From Fagopyrum homotropicum (lineage: Eukaryota > Streptophyta > Magnoliopsida > Caryophyllales > Polygonaceae), in contig BSWB01000001.1 of the NCBI GenBank assembly GCA_033239125.1, positions 24,393,501 to 24,457,500 of the forward strand: a stretch of DNA of 64,000 nucleotides, given 5' to 3'. The position numbers and the translations under genes are program-made. The notes under the pieces were generated by a model that saw only the letters and a list, made by a program, of their open reading frames with translations, made no database searches and was not told the DNA's origin. Below, in pieces: positions 56,678 to 64,000 of this stretch (positions are counted from its first letter, which is position 1; every line of letters begins with the position of its first letter).

Positions 56678-58418
56678 TGATGACATGAATTATGACCGAT
56701 ATTTAGGCATGTATTTATATAGATTTTCCCTTTATTTTGCATACATAAGATATATATTCATATCAATTATGTTGTTATTCACCTACTTTGCAAGCATAGA
56801 GGTCTACACATAGTTTGGTTGCAATTGTAGGGAATATGACACATTTTGGATCAAAAGGAGCATGAAAGTGCAAGGAGTCGAAAGGATAGCAATTGGACTA
56901 CATTGGAGCGTAAAAAGGAGCAAAGAAAGTCAGGAACACAGACCCAAAGTGAACTTTGATACCTCGGAGCGGTCTCTGATACCACATCTCGGCCGAGATG
57001 GTCCAAGGTCAACCGAGATGGACATAATAGGGAGTCACCTCGACCCACATCTCGACCGAGATGTTTGCGTTGAGCTCTGATACCTCCGGAGTGGACTCTG
57101 ATACCAGCGGGCTCAACATTCTTTTTCGGCCCAAAATTTAGGGTTTTATCTATGAACTGCAATCTATCTTTAAGATGGGGTTTATCTTTAAGTTGTGATC
57201 TATCTTTAAGGCACAAGGCTTGTAAAACCCTAGATTTATCCCTATAAATATCCTGCAACATTGAGATGAACTCCCCACCGGCGTGGATTGAGGCCCACGG
57301 AAGTTGGCTTTCGACACCAGACGGTTGACGGCTGATTTGAAGGAAGAGATCTAAGGAAGAATTACTTGGAGTTGAAGGAAGAAGGGAAGATAAATTGTAA
57401 GGTTTTTCTTGGGAGGTTGATAGTTGATTGTTGTCATTCTTTTGGAACACATATTGATACGCTATTGGTTTGTTTTGTGATTTTGATTATTGGGAAACTT
57501 TTGTTGAGTGGTTTGTTCCCTTTCTTGGATATCTTGATTGTATATATGATTATTGCTTTGAACATGATGATTGTTGGCTAAAACCCTTCCGGTTCTAGGG
57601 TGATTAGTTGAAGGTTGTGGTATAGACGATGAAAGAATGAATCTTTATCATGAGTGGACCCTGAAAGATTGAGTTTACCCTAAACCGAAACCCGTCTCGG
57701 GCTGTTCTTGGAGTCGTCTCGACCGAGATCGATAAGAATTGCACGAGATTGCCTACTGCTTTGCAGATCTCGAATTTAGGTTATAGTTTGGCAAATTCTA
57801 TCCTTGTTGCACCTTTCCTAGTTTACATGCAAGCCTATGATGAGACTTACCCAGTTTTACCGACGCAGATGAGTGTTAGGTAATAAAGGTTTATCGTTTA
57901 TTAGGGTTTGAGTGTGCCTTCATCCTACCTTTGAGAGTTAACTTGAGACTTACCCGGTGATGGTTAGTTCTGTACTCTTAGGTGAGTATGTTGGTTTGAG
58001 TACTCATACCTTTCCTTAGTTCCTTGAGACTTACCCGGTAATAGGATTTTTTGTTTGGGAAAGTGGATGGTGAGACTTACCTGGTGATCTATCCCATCGT
58101 AGAAATACATTTCTTTTGCAAACCTCAGCTTTGTCCAAGTTTATCTTTGAGAAATCTTGAGTCGAAATCATAACTCGATACTTTGATCTATAGAATCTGC
58201 ATTCCCTTATCTAGTTTATATCATTCATTGTTCTCTGTTGCTCGAGTTTTGCGTTTACATCCTGAAGTTATATACCATGCTTGATTTCACCATAGTCCAT
58301 GTGATCGACCCTGAAATATTTGCTAATACTGCGATTGATCCGTACACTACGGGTTCGCTTTTGCTTTATTCTTGGTTATAAATTTAAGACTTATTCTGCA
58401 TACACTTTTGAACGAACA
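56678..58418 (+). repeat. 3' LTR of element D (LTR-2), homologue of the solo LTR at 16955
   Basis: Starts TGATGACATGAATTATGACC directly behind a polypurine tract, ends near AACGAACA. About 1.74 kb. TATA box TATAAATA at 57243-57250. Word clusters of ATCTCGGCCGAGAT type at about 56970-57065 and 57690-57775. Four copies of GAGACTTACCYGGT (near 57842, 57950, 58024 and 58070). The order of blocks equals that of LTR-1. The exact right end and the element's target duplication are uncertain because the 5' part of element D is missing. Confidence 0.75.
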
Positions 58419-58424
58419 CAACCC

Positions 58425-58875
58425 CTTTTTAATAGCAAACTTAATCCTCCTAAAAACTATGTCTGAAGACCTAAGGGACACAACATTACCATGCAAGACC
58501 CGTAGCAACCTCTTGAGAATTTCAACGGCATCTGGCGTAAGAAAACCAAACGTGTCAAATCAAACAGAAGAAGCAAATATTGATTTTCGATGCAAGATCT
58601 GTCATGCTTAGCCATCTTGCAGAAGCCATGTGGAGAGCCGCCTTACCCACTATGAAAGGCCCGCTACCCAAACAAACCAGAGGGAAAACCCCCGTCAAAT
58701 CAATACAAGCATGTTTCCACCTACCCATCCAAAAACTAACGCATCTGCCGGCCTTAACGTAGATCTTCCTTCACGCGGATCAGTCAAGGTGATAGGCGCC
58801 TCCTTCTTGCCAAAACTTCTGCTCTCCTAAACACGTCACATAAAACATCACGAACCAGATCATGCTTACATTTGA
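58425..58875 (-). pseudogene. Remnant of a plant repeat-associated frame with the LRPADALVFGW motif
   Basis: The minus strand reads CKELPSFKCKHDLVRDVLCD with VFRRAEVLARR (58890-58800), LRPADALVFGWVGG (about 58755-58715), then FDTFGFLTPDAVEILKRLLR, VLHGNVVSLRS and RIKFAIKKGL (58565-58440), with stops between. This set of motifs is common in plant genome repeats, often annotated as reverse-transcriptase-like or hypothetical. I do not know its real element class or function. It is broken and lies between LTR-2 and the chromovirus pol. Confidence 0.5.
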
Positions 58876-58962
58876 AACTAGGGAGTTCTTTACAATGCAC
58901 CCCTTGCTCTCTAAAAGCATCCACACTCCCCATGTTCTACACTTCCTAATCGTCCATCATAT

Positions 58963-61711
58963 AGGATGAGTCCTCAGGAAAGCCAAGAAATTCAAGATCA
59001 AGCGCAAGAGCTTTTGAATAAAGGCTATGTGTGAGAAAGCATGAGTCCATGTACGGTTCCAATTCTTTTGGTACCTAAGAAGGATAATATATGGAGGATG
59101 TGTGTTGATTATTGGACAATCAATAACATTACTATCAAGTATCGTCATCTCATCCCCAGATTAAATGAAATGCTAGATGAGCTTAGTGGAGCTACATTGT
59201 TCTCCAAAATTGATCTTAAGAGTGGTTATCATCAACTCCGGATGCGGGAAGGAGATGAATGGAAGACAACGTTTAAGAATTTGGTCCTTATGAGTGGTTG
59301 GTTATGCCTTTTGGTTTGACTAACACTCCTAGCACTTTCAAGAGATTGATGAATCATGTCTTACACCAATTCATTGGAAAGTTTGTGGTTTTCTACTTCG
59401 ATGACATTCCCATCTATAACAAATCACTTGAGGAGCATGAAGAACATTTGATGGAAGTAACAGGAACTCTTAGAACTGAATCCTTATATGCTAATATTAA
59501 GAAATGTGAGTTTGGTACTAATCAAGTTGTTTTCCTTGGCTTTGTAGAGAGTCCAAAAGGTCTAGAGGTGGACAAGGGGAAATTAAAGTCATCCAAGAGT
59601 GACCTACACCTACCACAATCGGGCATGCGGATCTTTTCATGGACTAGCAATGTTTTATAGACGTTTTGTATGAGATTTTAGTACCATTGCAGCCCCCCTC
59701 ACGTCTTTCACGAAGAAGCAAGTACAATTTGAGTGGGGAGAAGCGCAAGAGAAAACATTTAAGGAGTTGAAGAAGCAACTATCGCATGCACCACTTCTAG
59801 CACTTCCGGATTTCACTAAACCATTTGAGGTTGAGTGTGACGCATTAGGAATTGGCATCGGAGGAGTGCTCATGCAAGAAAGTAAGCCCCTTGCCTACTT
59901 TAGTGAAAAATTGAAAGGAGCATGCTTGAACTATTCAACCTATGATAAGGAATTATATGCTTTATTTCGAGTTTTCAAGACATGACAACATTATCTTTGG
60001 CTTAATGAATTTATCCTTAGAACTGATCACGAGTCTCTAAAGTATTTTAGGATTCAAGATAAGTTGGATAGGATGCGTAACATATGGATAGAGTTTATAG
60101 AAACTTTTCCATACACCATCAAGTATAAGAAAGGAAAGGATAATGTTGTTGTTGATGCCCTTTCTATGAGATATTCTTTGATCACTACTATGGATTCTAA
60201 GGTCTTAAGTTTCTATTATATTAAGGATTTATACGTGTATGACATTAATTTTGGTAATATTTATACGCAGTGTCAATCTCGGCCATATTTCATAAATCTC
60301 ACCCGAGATTCTGTCCGAGATTTGCCACTATTGCGTGATAAATTCTATATTTTCGAAGGCTTTTTGTTTCATGAGGATAAAGTGTGTATTCTGAGATGTT
60401 TTGTTGGACTGTTACTTGATGAGAAATCTCATATGGGAGGTTTAATGGGACATTTTGGTAGAGATAAGCCTTATCACATGCTGCATTCACACTTTTATTG
60501 GCCTTATATGCTTAAGGATGTTAAGAATGCTTAAGAGATGCATTGTGTGCTTGACAGCTAAGGCTAGATTGAAACCACATGGTTTACATACTCCTTTAGC
60601 TACACCTACTTCACCATGTCTTGATATTAATATGAACATTGTTGTAGGATTACTTAGGACTAAGAAGGGAAATATTCTATTTTTGTGTTTGTTGATCGTT
60701 TTTCTAAAATGGCTCACTTTATTGCTTGTCACAGGACCGATGATGCTTATGATGTGGCTAACTTATTCTTTAAGGAATTTGTCAGGTTGCATGGAGTACC
60801 TAGGACTATTGTGAGCGATAGGGATGCTAAATTCCGTAGTTTCTTTTGGAGACTCTTTCGGACCACTAGGAACAAGGTTGTTATTTTCAACTGTCATCCT
60901 CAAAGGGATGGACAAACAGAAGTCACTAATAGGAATTTTACCACCATTTTGAGGGCTGTTTGAAGGACAATTTGAATGTTTGGAAGGATGGTTTACCACA
61001 TCTAGAATTTGACTCCTTTGATCTTATACTTGCCTATAGAGGAGCAAGTAGATTTTATTGTAGGAAAACAAGTTGAGTTCATCAAGGAGTTGCATTAAAA
61101 GACACGTATAAGGCTGAAAAACAAAGGGAAAAGTGTGGCATCCAAGGCGAATCGGAATCGCAAGGAAGTGCTATTCAAACCAGAAGATCTAGTTTGGTTG
61201 CACCTAAGGAAAGAGCGTTTTCCGGAGAAGAGGAAGTCTAAGTTGTCTCCAAGAAGAGATGGACCATTTCATGTGAAGCGTAAGGTTGGAAACAATGCTT
61301 ATGTCTTGGATCTCCCAGCTGACTATGGAGTGAGCAAGACCTTCATTGTAGGAGACTTGAGTCCTTTTGAGTCTAAATATGAGCATGTTGGTGATTCGAG
61401 GACGAATCCTTTTCAAGAAGGGGAGTATGATGAGGGATCATTTCCAACACCACCTAAAGGACCACTCACAAGATCAAGGACCATGACATTGAAGGATAAT
61501 ACAACCGCATCATCTTTGAGTCCTACCATGGAAGGTTCTATCACTAGAGCAAGAACAAAGACCATCCATGAAGAAGTTGCTAGCTTATTGGCAACATGTA
61601 CACTTAAAGAGACCTCACTCATATGTAGGTCTCCTTTAGTGACATTGTTGGCTACTGAGGACGGACCATACAAGGACCAAGATGATCAAGCAAGCATAAA
61701 AAGTGGTTAGG
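58963..61711 (+). pseudogene. Ty3 chromovirus-type pol remnant (RT - RNase H - integrase)
   Basis: Plus-strand pieces in order: RT (ESMSPCTVPILLVPKKD, FSKIDLKSGYHQLRM, then after a frameshift VMPFGLTNTPSTFKRLMNHV and the catalytic FYFDD near 59395); RNase H (WGEAQEKTFKELKKQ, LALPDFTKPFEVECDA, LAYFSEKLKGACLNYSTYDK, TGA for Trp at 59983, then RTDHESLKYF); the H2C2 finger region (MGGLMGHFG, HFYWPYMLKDV); integrase (VDRFSKMAHFIACHRTDDAY, GVPRTIVSDRDAKF, CHPQRDGQTEV), where the first catalytic Asp appears as Asn (NMNIV); and the C-terminal KERFPEKRKSKLSPRRDGPF, YGVSKTFIVGDLSPF. Gag, protease and the 5' LTR are missing. Several frameshifts and stops; inactive. Confidence 0.87.
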
Positions 61712-62515
61712 ACGAATAACAAGCTCCAAAGCATAAATCTCGGCCCTGAGGACCAAAATCTCGCCTGTAATTTAAGCAGATAGACCGAGATTTGGCTCTT
61801 GTCGAGATTAATAAGATCTAGCCGTGATCTTATTAGTTATAGATATTTTTTAATACCTTTAGGCTCTAAAACATTCTAAAGGTATTTGTTGATTTTCGAT
61901 CCTATCTTTTAGTTAGATTTCTTATCTTTTGTAGGAGAATCTCCCCTATACATAGCCTTAGAGGGTAAGTTTATTAGGTAGATTTCATTTGATTAATATT
62001 TCCACAATATTGTTTGAACTCGCTGTTCGCTTACGAAATTTGTGATTTATTCATTCCTATTCAATCAAAAGTGAGAGTCTTTGATTGAATCGTGGTGAGT
62101 CCATGCTAGGTTGTACTTGTGTGTATTAATCTTCTTATAGGTTGGTGCTCCTGGTCAATTCTAGTCCCTCTTTGTGCTTGTCTTATTTAGAAGGCTTGTG
62201 TAAGGTCAAAGAAGGGATGGTTAAGGTAAGCTCTTCGTTAAGAGGTTTTGACACATAAGTAGTCAAAGTTCTTTGCTGGAATACCTTGGTTATTATCTTC
62301 CTATATTTCTATCAATTTCATTTCATATCATCATCTTCTTATATTTCCATTATCAATCCACCAAACTCACGTTCTTTGGTTCGAAGTTACATAAATATCG
62401 GCCAACACCAGAATCGTCCGAGATTCCTTCTCTGAGACTATTCGTGGACTTTCAATCTAGATTAGACAATCACGGCTTTAACCCCACATCACCTCCGATT
62501 TGAGAAAAAAAATGG
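61712..62515 (+). other. Non-coding 3' region, probably LTR, of the chromovirus-type element
   Basis: Directly behind pol come ATCTCGG words (61736-61805: AAATCTCGGCCC, AAAATCTCGCC, GACCGAGATTTGG, GTCGAGATT), then transcript-like U/A-rich sequence that could be U3-R-U5. Matching 5' LTR sequence is not in the window, so the borders cannot be set. No frame. Confidence 0.4.
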
Positions 62516-62539
62516 AGAACATTATGTTTACAAAATAAT

Positions 62540-63549
62540 GTTCATCCTATTGCTTTTTCAAAAGATATTGGAACTCGTTGGAACTCTACTTATAAATTAC
62601 TTGGTCAAGCCCTTAGCTACAAAGAGCTATTAGAAGTTAATGTTTCTTGGTCAATTCTTGATGATAAAAATGTTTGACAAACTTGCATTGATATTTGTAA
62701 TTTTTTTAAGGTTTTTATGATACAACTAATTCCATGAGTTACGTTTACACTCACTTCTTGTAGCTTTTTAGAGTCAACCATAAACGTTTCCGAGGCTTTT
62801 CAAATCGGTACAACTTATCCAACCCTTATAAGTGTTGTACATGACATTGAATTGAAATGGATAAAATATTACAAGAAAATTCCCTTAATTTATCTTATAA
62901 CCGCCATTTTTGATCTTAGACTTAAACTTGATGGTGTTTCCGATTTGTTGGTTGTTTATTATGGTTGTTTGGGTTTAGATTCTAACAACACTTCTACCAT
63001 TATTCTTAATGTTCATATTGAAATTGAAAATTTGTTTTCTTCATTTTAAACAAGAGCTAGCTCTTCTTCTACCGCACGTTCTTCTTCTTCTTCTTCTTCT
63101 TCTTCTTCTTCTTCTTCTTCTTCTCTTTCAAAACACAACAAATTTTAACTAGAAGGACAAAAACACCGAGACATTCATCCTCTAGTGTGGAATTTAAAGA
63201 TTATCTAATAACGTGTTTTAGTTTTGATAGTGAATCATTTTAAATTTTGGATTGGTGGAATAAATTAGTCCTGAAATATCAAACCTTGATCAAATTGTGC
63301 AACGACTCATGACCGTGCCCGCATCAACGATTGCCGTTAAGCAATCATTTAGCCAAGGAAGTAACATTCAAAGTTACAAGAGAACTCAATTGAAGTCCAA
63401 GAAGTTGGAGTCACAAGTTTATATCAAGATTGGATTAGGGCGAAGAAGCGGAAACAACAGAATGCCCCGACATATGACTCAAAATCGGATTCCAACTCCG
63501 ATGATCCGGACACCACTTCCGTGTTCGAGGTGGAAAGGTAGGGAGTGAC
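62540..63549 (+). pseudogene. hAT transposase pseudogene, C-terminal half
   Basis: Plus-strand pieces: DIGTRWNSTYKLLGQALSYK with ELLE (62557-62632), a TGA near 62677, then FQIGTTYPTLISVVHDIELK and WIKYYKKIPLIYLITAIFDL with RLKLDG (62800-62935), a low-complexity Ser/TTC stretch, then SSSVEFKDYLITC, LDWWNKLVLKYQTL and the dimerisation block VPASTIAVKQSFSQGSNI (63315-63368), and QDWIRAKKRKQQNAP-like end. 'TRWNSTY', 'LDPR.KL' and the 'WW....YP.L...A.D.L..PASTVA.EQ.FS.G' region are standard for plant hAT (RICESLEEPER-type) transposases. At least three breaks; the N-terminal BED finger is absent. Confidence 0.82.
63079..63124. repeat. (TTC)n microsatellite inside the hAT pseudogene
   Basis: About 15 TTC units. 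It lies in the variable linker before the dimerisation region, where it would encode a serine or phenylalanine run depending on frame. Confidence 0.95.
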
Positions 63550-64000
63550 GAAAACAACTCAGAAGTCCGACAAAAGGTAAGTAAAGGTAAGAGAACTACG
63601 TGGGATTTGATTCCTCTTAACCCCGAGATGATACGTAGGCAACCGGAAAACCGTTTCAAGCCTTTTTTTTAAAATTGAAGTACCGTTGGTTACTTGGTTT
63701 TAAATTTAAAATTATTTTTTTATAATTAAAGTACCATTGGTGGGCAGGGCGAGAGCTCGGGGGGACTCATAAGAAGGCCAAGGAAAAACCCATAAGTGAG
63801 GAGGCAAGGCAAGAGATCGAGCAAAGGAGAAAATTGTGCCTTCCTCGGAAATCTCGGGTGAGTAGGAAATTATCTCGGCCGAGATAACCAATTGCAGCCG
63901 AGATTACTCTCGATTATTTTAACAAACTGGTGTTCAACCAACAGTTTGTTGGCGGTTTGGAAACCTAAACCACCGGTTTAGCTTTTCCACCCAAGTCTAG
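63550..64000 (+). other. Downstream flank with a further ATCTCGGCCGAGAT cluster
   Basis: No gene. Two partial copies of KTACCRTTGGT...TATAATTAAAG-type sequence lie at 63675-63740. At 63862-63912 occur GAAATCTCGGGTGAG, TTATCTCGGCCGAGATAACC and AGCCGAGATTACTC, the same words as in element D and the chromovirus-type element, so another retroelement portion probably begins here and leaves the window. Confidence 0.4.

Noticed and set aside
1..64000. tRNA, rRNA or microRNA genes
   Set aside because: I saw no convincing tRNA box A/B pair or rRNA sequence by eye; the long hairpins found belong to MITE-like elements. A tRNAscan or small-RNA search would be needed to exclude small RNA genes.

Overview
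The window is nuclear DNA from a flowering plant, most likely a eudicot. The evidence is intron-rich genes with GT-AG junctions, plant-specific gene families, and a dense nested set of plant transposable elements. Only three host genes are convincing, all on the + strand: the 3' part of an O-fucosyltransferase-family gene (30-3150, running off the left edge), a bacterial-type ribosomal protein uL13 gene that is probably mitochondrial (6950-9139), and a DUF630/DUF632 (NRG2/APSR1-like) gene (34288-39322). They do not form a pathway. Everything else is intergenic or element-derived.

Layout. 1-9.1 kb: two genes separated by two degenerate L1-type LINE 3' ends, one of them split by a hAT-like element with a perfect 8-bp target duplication. 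10.4-14.85 kb: a foldback repeat holding a Mutator-type MITE with a 9-bp duplication, a cluster of TTGAGCG words, and a 2.7-kb Mutator-like element with a 10-bp duplication that carries a FAR1-related zinc-knuckle fragment and an antisense Ulp1 protease fragment. 14.9-22 kb: decayed Ty3/gypsy LTR material, a solo LTR (duplication AGACC), a LINE fragment and a second copy of the hAT-like element. 22-28.3 kb (minus): an Athila-type element with RNase H, integrase and an ORF-1-like frame, the last broken by a solo LTR (duplication GGGTC). 28.5-32.8 kb: a plant-mobile-domain pseudogene next to a FAR1/MULE transposase pseudogene. 34.3-39.3 kb: the DUF630/632 gene. 41.9-58.4 kb: nested Athila-like elements. 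A complete 7.3-kb element with gag but no pol (43461-50785, duplication TGTAG) sits inside another element's ORF-1 frame, followed by a solo LTR (duplication ATGAG), two 3' LTRs and an integrase remnant. 58.4-64 kb: a repeat-associated frame (minus), a broken Ty3 chromovirus-type pol and a hAT transposase pseudogene.

The most unusual pattern concerns the Ty3/gypsy families. Each carries clusters of its own short, often palindromic word (CCGCCCCTGCGG, ATCTCGGCCGAGAT, ACTCGAGCTAAG, AAAATCG, GGCCGTTTGGT). Several clusters lie about 60-200 bp upstream of a TATA box in U3, and others lie in the non-coding stretch behind gag-pol. Two related LTRs hold clusters at matching positions but with different words. 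One cluster appears to lie in frame inside a chromovirus pol. All boundaries, junctions and target duplications were read by eye. Family names rest on remembered family motifs, and no database search was run.
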